Shown here: piece after piece, positions 10,916 through 22,952 of the stretch | Layout: every line of letters starts with the position of its first letter | How positions within the stretch are numbered: position 1 is the first letter of the stretch | DNA from: Ypsolopha sequella | Lineage: Eukaryota > Arthropoda > Insecta > Lepidoptera > Ypsolophidae | Direction: 5' to 3' | NCBI GenBank assembly: GCA_934047225.1 | Contig: OW203989.1 | Span: 15,909,977 to 15,973,976, forward strand | Length of the DNA stretch: 64,000 nt | Program-made: the position numbers and the translations under genes | The notes under the pieces: generated by a model | What the model saw: only the letters and a program-made list of their open reading frames with translations | Database searches by the model: none | What the model was told of the DNA's origin: nothing

Positions 10916-13890
10916 AAGCAAGTGTGAATTAAAAAATGTAATACTTCATTGTTGATAGTGATGTACTACTTGTTTCGGTTATTATTTTTCGATTTGAATG
11001 TTGCTTTATTGTGCAATAGAATTCGTATAGAAACAAAGATTTTTTTTTTAAAAAAGTGTCTCATTTTTTATAGGTCGTGTTTGAGGTCACCAAGTTACGC
11101 AATAATATTTAATTAAAAACAAAACAATGACGTCGTTAAACTAAACGAAAATAAATGATAGTAAAATACTTTTTTCGATTTAGATATTTAAACGTCTCTT
11201 GGGGACCCCGGGGCACTACACCGCATAGTCCTCCGATAGCCACGCCACTGATTTTGGCACATTTTCCTTTTGTATCATTATGTTGAATGTTGAATGACGT
11301 GTCTTATGTTGAGTAAACTCACACTTGATTTTTATTTTTAACCGAAATTTGAAATGTACCTCATCACTAAATGCAGCTGTCATAAGTGCCATCACTCAGT
11401 GACCTTACTTTAGGCATTTTGAAATTCATCTTACTAAAATTTACATTTTATTTCACAAAATTCAGGATCGATTTCCCGCAGTAAGAAGTCGGAATAACGT
11501 ATCGGCACCGTTGTCCGACTAGGCTCCTGTATGCGACCGCCCAGTATTTTTGAAATTTGTAACAATATCCCGCGTCAAATAAGTGAACAATTGCTCGTCT
11601 CTTATAGGCCAATTCTTAAATTACCGATGAATCATGATTGGTTCTAATTTCCGCTACGTTCAATTTTGTTATTAATTTTGTTGTCACTGTGCATCGGTTT
11701 AGTTCGAAGTCGAGCTTTGCGGAACGTAAAAAGTTTGTGGAGGTTGTTTTTAATTTTTTGTTTGATTCTGCATATTTTGGTAAAACTGACATATTTTTTC
11801 ATGTAATATAGGGTTCCGTTCATATATAAATGCAAGATTTTTTAGGATTGATAAAATATTAATAGTCTTATCATCTTTTCTATTTCGGTCGGAATCAGGA
11901 GATCCGGTAAAACGATTGTTTCCAGATACCGTACAGTGGACGGTATCAGGTGTTTTATAGACTTTCAGACTTTTGTTAATTTTCATTATAAATTGTGGAT
12001 AAAAACTATAATTTGAATATACACATATTTTTGTGACATATACATTTGCTTAATATCCTGATTCCGTCCTAAGTTTAGACTTTTAGATTGATTCATAATT
12101 TACTTAAAACATTCCGTTCTTTCTCAAATGTATTGGGATATTAAATGTACGTTAATGGTTTTAAAAAGTTATTTTATATTAAAAATTGACATCTGAGATA
12201 TTATTATAAAATTTTTAATGACTATATATGTCTTTAAATTTCTATAAAGCTCACTCTTTTTTTTCATCACATTGGATAAATAATTAAAACACATAATTAT
12301 TGTAATTGGACGGTAATGAGTGGTGATAAATTCAGTTTTGCTTGTTACCGACCACAATAAATATACCATAAACCGGAGTCTGGTCATCCGTTTGTGTATC
12401 AAGACAAAATTTTAAAGTACTTGCAAAAAATGTACGGTGCTCAAAAAGAGTGTGTTTGTATAGAAAAATACAAATAATGAGCAACAAGTAACACCTGTCA
12501 TGAATTTATTTTAGTATGGCCTCAGGAACAAGTGTCACAAAAAAAAAATGAAACTGGTATTGAAATAAAACAACACATTACACAACAAGAACCAAACTGC
12601 TATGAAAATATGATGATATGAAAATAGCAGTTTATACAAACAATTGTGGAATCTTTTCAGTTTCAGTTTAAAGGAACATAGAAAAAACTCACCAAATGAA
12701 AGAAAAGAATGTCAAGTTAAATATGGAATTAATTATTCAGTACTTTTAAAGCTCGACCACAATTATAAAGTTGGCAGAATAGTTCCTAAAAATGAAACAA
12801 TTTATTCCATGTATTCTGTAATATTATAGAAACAAGATAGATAAACCTAAACCTAAGAAAAAAATTGCCACATAAATTGAAAAAAAAAAATTTGTAAAGC
12901 AAGTTAAACTTATTGAAAATGAAGACGATGTTTTCAAACTTTTTATTAGCAAGGACTGTAATTATTTTAATTTGTAAATTTTATAAATAAAGTACAAGCT
13001 CTTAACCTTTTCTTTATCTTTGAATTCTTAGAAGTTACGAATTTCATTCATTAATTACTCAAAAAGAAAAAAAAACACCATTATATTTAATCACAGTTTA
13101 AAAATAAAGAAAAAATCGAAAAAATAAGTAAAATAACATAAAAACTTGATTGAATAGTTATAGACGAAAAGAGAAATATCATACGACATATATAGGCGTT
13201 TGAAGTTAGAAAACTGCTGGCATCTATTGACATAAAAATATAAAAAAGTATATTTTAAATCATGGTTTTTAAAATCCTGATGACGACCCCACTGAGGGGT
13301 CAAATATAGCACCTATAACTATTTAATGAAGTGTTTATATCTATGTAAAATAAAACATACAAATAATAAAAAAGCCGTTCAACGGTATTATACAAACAAT
13401 ATTTTATTAACATATTGAAATAAGATAAAATACACTTGGCCAAACATATGAAGTTTATATTGATAGCGACGAACATGAAAAAATGTAAAATATATACTAT
13501 TAATAAAAGTTAATTAAAGCCTAAATTAAAAAAATTATTAATTGAAACAAACCATCTATACATTTTGATATCTCCAGTAACTTTTGACCCTATTTTTATG
13601 AGATAATGGCATTTTTGGCAATTTTTTGAATGGTGGTCGGAAACGGGTTACTTGCTGGACGGTGTCAGGAAAACTTCAACTAAGCGGTCGGTAACTGGAG
13701 CTTTTAAGAAGGACAGGCAAACATATTAATAATATTTTTTTTTGTATACTCTGACAACATAAATATTGATAATTATACTTTATAATGAAAGTCTCAACAA
13801 TAAGGTTTAAAGTAAGCTATATAAATAGTTTATAAATCAGTTTACGTTTATCTTTGGACGGTTTATTTGAAAAAAGGGCGAGAGTGGTCG
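10916..13890. other. AT-rich intergenic DNA, possible decayed coding remnant at 12640-12985
   Basis: No recognised gene. The + strand at 12644-12829 holds a 61-codon frame ending in YSMYSVIL. A second short frame with an acidic patch (ENEDDVF) ends in TAA near 12977 and is followed by AATAAA. This might be the 3' end of a degenerate transposon or retrocopy, but I cannot name a family. Confidence 0.35.
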
Positions 13891-13899
13891 GACTTGGGC

Positions 13900-14425
13900 G
13901 CATTTACGTTAAGAAATACTAGACTATAGCCCCTTACAAAAAAGCCGAGTTTACACAGGTAGAGATATGCTGCTAGAACCAGGGATAAAAACATTAATAG
14001 CTTAAAGTATACAGGCAAATAGTAGAAGTCGGCATTTTACAAACGGTGGTTTCTAATAGCTCGGCGGTTTTGCAATTTGCCGTCCGCCAAATTGTAAAAT
14101 GCCCGCTGTTTGTAAAATGACTTCGTTATTTTCTAAAATCCTGAAATCGAAAGTCTTTCACCAAAAAGGGAAAAATAAGTGCGACTGCGAGCGAAGCGAT
14201 GAGGAGCGTGTTATGTTTACATGTAAGTACATATTGGGAGCCGAGCGAAGCTAGGCGACCCTCAATACTACTCAATACTCTAACAGAATTTTTTACAATA
14301 GGCAGAGGCAAATTATAAAATGCCGAATTGTACTTTAAGATGAAAATTCGTCAAATAATACTTTAAAAACTGGCGACGCTTTTGTAAAATGCCGAATTTT
14401 ACTATTTGTCTTCGACATCAATATG
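13900..14425. repeat. Interspersed repeat with GAGCGAAGCG motifs
   Basis: The core GCGAGCGAAGCGATGAGG, then AGCGTGTTA, TTTACATGTAAG and GGAGCCGAGCGAAGC, recurs at 34300-34410 inside the second SLC6 gene. Around it, TGTAAAATGCCG-type segments appear several times (about 14030, 14090, 14310 and 14385) in both orientations. No coding capacity. Confidence 0.5.
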
Positions 14426-14937
14426 ATGTAGCGGAAGCCGGAAACTGTACGATAATACTCGTCCATACGAACAAATTTTTTTGTTGACTGTGGGGGTACT
14501 TAATAAGTTTATTGAAATCAATTTATCATATAACAGTGTTTGTATCTAAACTAAGTAAAAATAAATAAATTACCTAAAACAAATTAAATTAAATAAAAAA
14601 CTTTTTCCAAATCGCTGCCAGATGGGAGGGCACCCAAGACACTGGCAGCGTTACCTCGTTGGATGGCTAAGCTTATCCGTTGTCCGAGGTACGCGCCAGC
14701 CCTCGGGTCAAATTTTTATGAAAAAACTAATTTTTATCGTAGAACCAAATAAGTACAAAATCTCTTCAGAAGTAATAAAAATGTCCACAATCTAAGTTCA
14801 GATTCGGAATCAGCACATAATTTTCTATAGGAATTACAAAAAAATATTCAGGATAAAAAACATGTTGACTAGTGCGATTTTCAGTTTATTCAACGTTAGA
14901 TTTTTGTAGAATGTGATCCTTTTATAGTAAAATATCA

Positions 14938-15797
14938 CTTTTTACGGTTCCGTAGTACCTAAAAGGTACAAAAGGAACCTTTATGGTGAGACTCCGTTGT
15001 CCGTCCGTCCGTCCGTATGTCACAGCCTCATTACTCAAATTCAGATATAAATAAATAATATAAATATAAATATAATAAAGACATAAAATTTGGCACAAAA
15101 ATTGCATTAACTTTCCCACATATTACGGTGTTGAAAAACATATGAAAAATTTTAAACTGTTCAAAATATTTCCAAAACAAAAGTGAGAAAAATATAAAAT
15201 ATTATCCCAAAAATACAATATGGGTATCAAATTATAGATATTAAAAAGTTGATTGTAAAAATATATACTTTTACTATATTTACTGGCACTAATGGATACG
15301 AGAAATCTTTAAAAGACCTCAAAAATATGTATGTCCCCTCTTTTATCTCCGAAACTGCTAAACCGAAAAATATGCAAAAAATGTCGATTACAGATCATAA
15401 CTGGACAATTACAGAAAAAATATATTGATTTAAAAAAAGTTGAGCACAAATGAAAAATATAAAAAAAGTAAAATAAATAAAAAAAATATATTATAAAAAT
15501 ACAACATGGGTATCAAATTGTAGGTATTAAAAAGCTGATTGTAAAAATATATAGTTTGACTATATTTATTTGCATCTATTTCGAGAAATCCTTGAAAAAC
15601 CATAAAAAATGTATGTCCCCCCCATTATCTCCAAAACTGGTGGACCGAAAAATATGAAAAAAATCATGGTAATATGTGTTTACGTAAACATTACAAGAAA
15701 AACAAAGTGGATAAGAAAGTCACGAAAAAAAATGACAAAATTAAATTTATCAGGTACGAGTACGAGTTCGACTCGCACTTGGCCGCTTTCTTTTTCT
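14938..15797 (+). repeat. Interspersed repeat, GGTTCCGTA...CTTGGCCG family (longest lone copy)
   Basis: It begins ACGGTTCCGTAGTACC, has GTCCGTCCGTCCGTCCG, and ends CGACTCGCACTTGGCCG. The 15100-15660 part matches 1565-1900, and an internal direct repeat (AATACAATATGGGTATC / AATACAACATGGGTATC) shows local duplication. No protein is encoded. Confidence 0.65.
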
Positions 15798-16287
15798 TAA
15801 GGATTTTCTTGTTTATGCAACCTGTAAATGACATTCATAATTTTTTTTTCCATTTGTAATCCTAAGTACCAAAATATTTTCAAAATTTAAATTTTTTTAC
15901 AATAGAATAACAATTTCTTTTAAAGTGAAACATCAATTTTCGTATTATTTATTTATTTATAAAACTGCACTAATTTACCTATTATTTAAAATTACTTGGC
16001 ATGTATGTTAGTACATTTTTTTCACGGCATGAAGGTTTGAAGTTAGCAAATAAAAAAATTCAAACTCATGAACCGAACAAATATATGATTTTTTTATTGG
16101 AAAGGTATTACATTAGTACTAAGTATATTTGACTGGGATCCATAGCAGGGCAATTCAGGATTGCAATGCAAAAATTTGAACTTACAATATGGAATTGTGT
16201 AGCCGTGGCACTTGAAAAACTCATCAGAGGTGTTGATTTCACAGAATTATCGACTTTTTAGCGAGGTCATAATTTGATATTCTGGTA

Positions 16288-16437
16288 TACCGCGTAATTC
16301 TCATTTTCATCAACATCAACTTGAGATTGAAATTTGTCGTGCGTGCGACGACGCCCGCCTAACATGCCATCTCTTTTGCACGCGTTGAATTTTGCATGCA
16401 TTTGCTTGAAGTTGATACAAATGAGAATTACGCGGTA
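16288..16437. mobile_element. 150-bp palindromic MITE
   Basis: Inverted ends TACCGCGTAATTCTCATTT and its complement, extending about 38 bp with small mismatches. The centre includes GTGCGTGCGACGACGCCC. No coding capacity. Confidence 0.6.
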
Positions 16438-16604
16438 GAGCCCCTGGCCTACTATCATCCTATAAGGGCTGACGTTGACTTTTGGGACATTCTGTATATG
16501 TATAAGCTAGCAATCAATAACTTTATCGCTTCCAAATTTGATTGATTAAAATTAAACAAACCTTGTCATTAGCGAAGTGCGTCACTGCGTGCGTGACGAA
16601 GCAG

Positions 16605-16690
16605 ATATTATCAATCAATCATCAATATCAATCATCAATATCAATATCATCATCAATCAATCATCAATCATCATTAATCAATACATATAA
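16605..16690. repeat. Imperfect ATCAATC/ATC microsatellite
   Basis: Runs of ATCAATCATCAATATCA-type units over about 85 bp. Simple sequence with no gene evidence. Confidence 0.75.
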
Positions 16691-17082
16691 TAAAAGAGTA
16701 GAACCCGCTGTGTCTGTACATTGGACAAAAGTAATAAAAATAGAATAGAACACAACAAATAGAACACAAATCAGTGATTTTTAGAATTATTTTTTTGTCT
16801 GTCTGTCTGTTTGTTTGTTCACGCACATCTCCGAAACTACTGAACGGATTTTGATGTAGTTTTCACAGTTGGGCGGGGCTCAATTTGGATTAGAATATAT
16901 GCTATATTTCATTAAAATCGAACGACGGAAAAAAAAGTTATTGTCATTTATCGATTCTAGCAATTTACATTTTTACTGTTAGAAGTTACATAGCAAATAA
17001 TGATAACTAGACGTCGTGAATTAGTGTTAAAAGAAAACAAGAAAGCTTTGGTTAGAAGTATGTAACGTATCAAATTTTAGTA

Positions 17083-18694
17083 TCTGTATATATAAAATTC
17101 AAAGTCCTGACTGAACCTAAACCGCTGGTTCTATAGACTTGAAATGTTACACATAAATACCTTATATAGTGTAGGCATCCACTAAGAAAGTATTTTTTTA
17201 AATTCACACCCTAAGGGGGTGAAACGGGTGTCCAAAGTTTGTATGGGGAAACAAGATTAGTTATACTATTTTATTCGAGACTTCACAGGAGTACTTCTAT
17301 CCATAAATGAGTGAACATGTGTTTCAGGTTTTTTCAGAATTCAACCCCTAAAAGGGGGAAATGGGGTGATAAATTCTGAAAATCAACATAGGTATCGTTT
17401 GTATGGTTTATCGGGTCGCTGATTTTGAAAACAACAACGATTTTAAAATCCAACGTGGTGGACGTGAAAAAGGCTTTTCTATAATTCAACCCCTAACGGG
17501 ACAAATGGGGTGTCAACGTCTAAAAATCAACGTGGGTATTGTTTGTATGGTTTATCGGGTCGCTGATTACGAAAACAACAACGATTTCTAAATCCAATGT
17601 AGTGTTCATCATCCTCTGTTGGGGTGCGATGGGGTTGAAATGTGTAAATATCAATATGGGTATCGTTTTAATGTTTTTTTGGGACGTTAATTACGACAAT
17701 GGCATCGATTTTGAAATTTAATATAGTGGACATGAAAATTCTTGAAAATTGTGTGATAGAGCAAATCGGCTGTAACAGACGGACAGACAGACAGCCACAC
17801 AAGTGATCATTTTAGGGTTCTATTTTTTTCCTTTTGAGGTATCTATCTGTATATCCACAATCTATCTATCTATCTGTCTTTCTATCTATCTATCTATCTA
17901 TCTATCTATATCCCAGCAAAATATATATGGAACGGAAGGTGGTACATCCCTAGGGATTGGACCATGGGGTGCCAAAAATAGTTTTTTTTTTTTAAATGTC
18001 AAAACTTTGACGGCCTGTATCTCCCAAACGGCTGGAGTTAAACCCATGTTGATGGGTATCTAGGAAAAGATCTCGACGAGATCTACCTGCCGAAAGTGTA
18101 AAAACTTTACAGGTCCGTGTCTCCCAAACGGCTGATGCTAGACCCATGTTCATGGTACTCTAAGAAAAGGCTCGGCGAGATCTAGAAAAAGGTAAAAAAA
18201 AAGTCGAAAAAAAAATTGCCAAAATTTTGATCGGCCATATCTCTCAACTAATTGTAAGGAGTTCGGGTTTCAACTATAGTGATAGGTCAAGCTGGGGCTA
18301 CATGACCAAAAAAAAATTTTATTTTGACATGTTTTGACAGTTTTTTGACATGTCCGAAAAAAGAATTCCGATTTGCATGAAATTCGGTATCAAGGGGCGT
18401 TTGGGGTCGCCGATTATGCCACCGTATTCAAATTTGTCATTTTTTGACAACTGATCGGGATTTTGACATTTTTCGGAAAAACTTTGATCGGTGAGTCCCC
18501 GTATTTGGCACTCTGGCGAGGCCAAAGGCCGAGCCAAGTTCCCCGAGGCCAAAAAACGAGCATGCGAGTTTTTGGCGGCGCACTACATACACCTTGACTC
18601 CCAGAGGGAGTGAGAGCACAAAATAATGTTTGTTTCTGAAAAAAATTAATTTGTTTCCTGTAGGCCACGCGGGCGAAGCCGCGGGCAGAAGCTA
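17083..18694 (+). mobile_element. Non-autonomous Helitron-like element, copy A
   Basis: It starts TCTGTATATATAAAATTC and ends with a GC hairpin (CACGCGGGCGAAGCCGCGGG) followed by AGAAGCTAT. Helitrons typically start TC and end CTRR after such a hairpin. Copy B at 55910-57802 is colinear over the whole length, and there the last bases are CTAG followed by T, as expected. It contains a (TATC)n microsatellite at about 17850-17910. No Rep/helicase protein is encoded. Confidence 0.6.
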
Positions 18695-18869
18695 TTATTA
18701 ATATATCCACAAATTCATGATGGACTTCCGCAAAGTAACGCCTTTTTCAATAAATTTTAACAGTTGTAATATATATATATTTTTTTTACCACTATAATAA
18801 CTGAAAAGTTAAGTAAGTATTTAAAATATTATTAAAAACTGTAATAGAACCGTGTCTATCTGTCTATAC

Positions 18870-19624
18870 ATAGGAGATATACCAAAGAAAAAAATTTTTT
18901 TTCGGTATTTTTGTCCGGCATCACACAAAAACTACTGAACGAGTTTTGGTATGGTTACCACTGTTCGATCCTCAGCAGTGAGGTATTAATTACAATTAAA
19001 GAAGGAAGGAAGATCACTGTTCAATAACTTAATAAAGCCAATTCTGAAGACTTTATTTTAGCTTTAGTGCTATCAAAGCTTAAAATTTTCCAAAGAAATT
19101 TAGCTTCTAATCCTAACTCTTAAGCTTAAGAACCCGCTCCGTATTTTTCGTCCGTTTGATGCGAAGTATTTTTTAAATATTTTTCTCTACTTTACCGCGA
19201 TGTTTTTGTAAAAACTAGGGACATACCAATTCATATTGGCCGTCTAAATGAAGTCCTAAAATTTATTTGGTTGAATTGTTTCTCCTTTGTGAATTATTTT
19301 GGTACTTAGACATTATGATGAACTATTTGGAACGGGCTCGTAAGTACCAAAATAATTTGCAAAAGAGAAACAATTCAATCAAATAATTTTAGACATTTAA
19401 ACGGCCAATATGAAGTGGTGTATGTCCTCGGTTTTTCCAAAAACATTGCGATAAAGGCCAGAAAAATGTTTAACAAAATGCTTTGCATCAAAACTGTCGT
19501 CGTCGTGGACTTTCTTAAGAATCGGCTTTATATCTAACTAAAAACTGGATACTTTCTACTGCGGGAATCCTACTGTGGCCGCATTATCTTCTTCCACGCG
19601 GACGAAGTCGCGGGCATCAGCTAG
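18870..19624 (+). mobile_element. Helitron-like 3' end with an embedded foldback
   Basis: The end CCACGCGGACGAAGTCGCGG..CAGCTAG|T at 19594-19625 matches the lepidopteran Helitron-type terminus. Upstream, arms 19155-19315 and 19340-19495 are inverted copies (for example CATATTGGCCGT against ACGGCCAATATG), making a 150-bp-arm hairpin. The 5' boundary is uncertain. Confidence 0.5.
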
Positions 19625-19760
19625 TTTTACTTAAATCTCATGAAAGACCTTTAGTTATACAAAACACAAATCCAGTTTCTTATAGTTTTTAAGTTTTAAG
19701 TAAGTTAAATTTTGAAGGTTTTTTTTATATTTAATTAATATGGCATTATATTAGTTTAAA

Positions 19761-19922
19761 CTAGCGACCCGCCCCGGCTTTGCACGGGCATGTATTACAC
19801 ATATAAACCTTCCTCTTGAATCACTCTATCTATTAAAAAAAACCGCATCAAAATTCGTTGCGTAGTTTTAAAGATGTAAGCATACATAGGGACAGACAGC
19901 GGGAAGCGACTTTGTTTTATAC
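19761..19922 (-). mobile_element. Short Helitron-like fragment, minus strand
   Basis: Read on the minus strand, it ends GCCCGTGCAAAGCCGGGGCG then GGTCGCTAG, a GC-rich hairpin followed by CTAG. It starts near ATACTATTG at about 19922. No coding capacity. Probably a small non-autonomous copy of another Helitron subfamily. Confidence 0.45.
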
Positions 19923-19927
19923 TATTG

Positions 19928-20360
19928 TATATTTTATTTATTTTCAATGCACGTGCTCGTAAAGGCCCACTTTTTATGCATCAAAACTGAACAGAAAGTC
20001 GATTATTTTGCCCTAGGGCTTTAATATTTTTTTTAACGAGAAGTTGGCTAATTCTTTTTTGTGGCAAATAAATACTTTTTCACTTTCACTTTCACTTTAA
20101 CCTGCAACCTTTCCTGTGTACCATAAATGACATACTTTTTTTCCACTGTTTAACGACTCTGGATACAGTCCTTTTGAGCTGATCATAATTTAAAGTTCAC
20201 AAGATTATATTTGTTTTATTCCCTCAAACTGTGCATTGAAAAACGTAGTATGATACACGGGCGTAAGAGCAATAAATTACTCGGTTATGTTTAAAACACG
20301 AACGTAGCGAGTAAAATTGTCCTCGTAATTTATTCCTTTTCGCCCTTGTAGCATAATTCT
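19928..20360 (-). repeat. Interspersed repeat, copy 1 (inverted relative to 33778-34185)
   Basis: Colinear with the complement of 33778-34185. Shared motifs include GTGCTCGTAAAGGCCCACTT, GATTATTTTGCCCTAGGG, ACACGGGCGTAA and CTCGTAATTTATTCC. An internal palindrome around AATAAATTAC suggests a DNA-transposon-like MITE. No coding capacity. Confidence 0.65.
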
Positions 20361-20506
20361 GTAGATGTTCTTATTTTACTTTTTATTGCTTTTTCTTCTC
20401 TAATTTCTTGTAATTTTATTGTTGTGTGGCTGTTGCCGCAATAAATCTTATTTTTTCTTTCCTTTTTTAATTTTTTATTTATAATTACACAATATAACTT
20501 GAAATA

Positions 20507-21816
20507 TACGAGGGGCATGCCAAAAGAAATTAGATACTCAAAAATTATAAAATTTATTCTTTATTACAAGTATCGATCTTTTCGAAGTATTCACCCTGAG
20601 CACGTATACACTTTTCTATACGTCTGAACTAATTGGAAAATACCAATGACCACTCTTCTTTAGACACCTCAGAAATCTCGAAAATATAGGCAGCCAGTGC
20701 ATCTTCTTTGCTTTCAAACTTCTTCCCCTTTATTTTTTCTTTGATTTTTGGAAACAGGTAAAATTACAAGGTGCTAGGTCAGGGGAATATGGTGAGTGAG
20801 GGAGGATTGACGCATTTTTTGAGTCGAAAAAGTCAAGTGTTTTGGCAGACGTGTGCGACGCCGCATTGTCGTGGTGCCTGAGAAGGCGTCGGATTCCTGA
20901 CTTCGGTCGCTTGTCACACCAAGCTGATATTACTGTTGGAGCACAAACTGTCACATACCATTCGGAGTTCATCGTTCTTTGATTCTCTAGCACTACAGTA
21001 GCAATATGATCCGTTTTGCTGAAAAACGAGGCGACCATTTGTTTCTGTGTGCTTCGTGCACGGCGACATTTCGTTGGAGTTGGCTCATCTTCAAAGCACC
21101 ATACAGTCGAATGTCACTTTGTTTCGGGATCATAGTTATAAAGCCATGTTTCATCACCAGTCAGCATATCATACACATTTTTTTTCTCGCCACCGTCGCA
21201 TTTATCTATCATGAATAGGCACCAATCCAACCGACGGTCTTCTGCTCATCGGTAAGTTTGTGCGGCACCCATCTCAAACAACATTTAGGGAGAGAAAGGT
21301 GGTCGTGAATTATGGTTTGCATTGCTGCTGATCCAATTCCCTGTTCTCGCTCCAGCTCTACATACATAATTCGTTGGTTTTCGCGAATAAGTTTTTCGAC
21401 TGCACGAACGTTTTCTTCTGTGACCGCGGTTGGCAGCCGACCTGTCTTCGCTTCATCTTTGAGACATCCCCGTCCTCTTTTAAATTCAGCAAACCAATTA
21501 AATACTGTTGTTCGTGAGCAATCAGACTCACCAAAAGTAGTAGCCAAAAGTTCAAAACATTCTTGAGGCTTAAAACTTTTTTATAGTCATAATAAATCAT
21601 AGCGCGACAATCACTTCGACTGAGCTCCATTGCTGCAAGCGAATTCCCGCCAGATTCTCGGAAAAATGATGCTCATCCAAATAAAAAAAAAAAAAATGAT
21701 GTGCGTTCTATTTTCAGATATACCAACAAACAACCAGCCTATAAGATGATGTATAACTTGCCAGTGTCAATCAAAGGAGTAAATAGTATCTAACTTCTTT
21801 TGGCATGCCCCTCGTA
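20507..21816 (-). mobile_element. Full-length mariner transposon
   Basis: 1,310 bp, the usual mariner size. About 30-bp terminal inverted repeats begin TACGAGGGGCATGCCAAAAG, and the element is flanked by TA on each side (20505-20506, 21817-21818). One transposase gene is encoded on the minus strand and is broken (separate entry). The two ends differ at only a few positions (for example AAATT against AAGTT), so the copy is not ancient. Confidence 0.9.
20730..21630 (-). pseudogene. Mariner transposase pseudogene
   Basis: DD34D-type transposase in pieces. The N-terminus MELSRSDCRAMIYYDYKK is at 21630. A frameshift near 21575, in an A-run, leads into the HTH region with FNWFAEFKRG. A second frameshift near 21235 leads into the GDETW motif, an in-frame TGA follows at 21114-21116, and then the HHDNAASH and YSPDLAP motifs. 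The position corresponding to the third catalytic aspartate (34 residues after the second) is asparagine, codon AAT at plus 20763-20765. Two frameshifts, one stop and this substitution make the copy inactive. Its ends could still be moved by a transposase supplied from elsewhere. Confidence 0.88.
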
Positions 21817-22685
21817 TACAATAAATAAAAGAAAATTATAACTTGAAATATATTTCGGCCCTTAGTGGGCCGTCATCAGTCAAGTATTAAAAAAAATTAC
21901 GAATATACCATAGTAATAAAAAATAAAAAATAAAAAAGACAATATATTTCTTAATCAACCTATACTTCTTATAATTTAAAAGGTACTTGTACTTGTCCAC
22001 AAATTCTTATATCAAATAATAAAAGTTTGTGGACAAGTACAAGCACTTTTTTTTACAAGCATTTTTAATTTTCATTCATAATGGAACATTTTATTATAAC
22101 GGTACACCATGCAAAATAATTTAATTGTCGCTCTATCGTCCTATTAAGAAAGGAGTCTTGTGTCGGTCCTCAATAGACATCATTTTTCCATAATAAGATG
22201 ACGTCTTGTGGCTGTGACAAATTGACGTACTTTTTTGAACAACTCGACGTCATTACGAAGATTTGCTGCCTGCGTGATGCATCTAAATTTGCAGTTGCTA
22301 AGGTTTTTTCCCGGTAATGAATGCCGAGTCGATAATAAACTACAGATCTGGTATTTTAGAGCGATTTATCCCAATTATGCCAATTGCAAATACTTTTGAT
22401 AGAGAGTGACCTATCTTTTACAGACAAAATTAATTTCATAACAATTTTAATTATGTCTGGAAAAGATAGGACTCTCTAATTCTCACGGCCTCAAATTTTT
22501 CCTTATCAACTAATTAATTACTTTTAATCAACGATATTTATCGTTGCTTTTAATCTTAAAAGATTAGTTCTGCAGATTACGGCTACTCCAATAGATAGTC
22601 ACATCACATTTCACCCGTCAGGAGATTTGTTTTCGTTGTTTGAAGGTACAAACAAATAAAGCAAAATTCGATTTCAGCCGACTTA

Positions 22686-22745
22686 CAGATTTCCACTAAC
22701 TTACGGGGGACGCCCGCGGTCCCCCGCAAGTTAGTGGAAATCTGG
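22686..22745. other. Strong 26-bp-arm DNA/RNA hairpin
   Basis: CAGATTTCCACTAACTTACG... pairs with ...AAGTTAGTGGAAATCTG across a 7-base GC loop, with a single mismatch. It stands about 85 bp upstream of a THAP-like start codon. Function unknown. Confidence 0.6.
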
Positions 22746-22829
22746 AGTCAGGCAGAGCTCGATTACCACTCGTTTGCTGCGCGCGTGTTTTGTTACAAAG
22801 TTTTATCACGATACTGATTTTTAATCAGT

Positions 22830-22934
22830 ATGGTGCGTTATTGCAGTGTTTATGGATGCCTGGAAACTTTTTTTCAAAAATTAGAATTGCGTGATCAAAC
22901 CTTACAATTTCGTTCAGTAACGCATTTGGAATAA
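22830..22934 (+). pseudogene. Possible THAP-domain fragment
   Basis: ATG opens a 34-codon frame starting MVRYCSVYGC, which resembles the first zinc-ligand pair of THAP domains (found in P-element transposases and host regulators). The downstream Cys/His ligands and the family's proline/tryptophan signature are absent, and the frame stops. At best it is a remnant. The match is short and could be chance. Confidence 0.3.
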
Positions 22935-22952
22935 TAAAATCAGTATTTAATT

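Noticed and set aside
18319..18710. Overlapping minus-strand frames of 60-98 codons
   Set aside because: They lie in the 3' part of a non-autonomous Helitron-like element. The similar frame at 57359-57775 is the same repeat, not a conserved gene.
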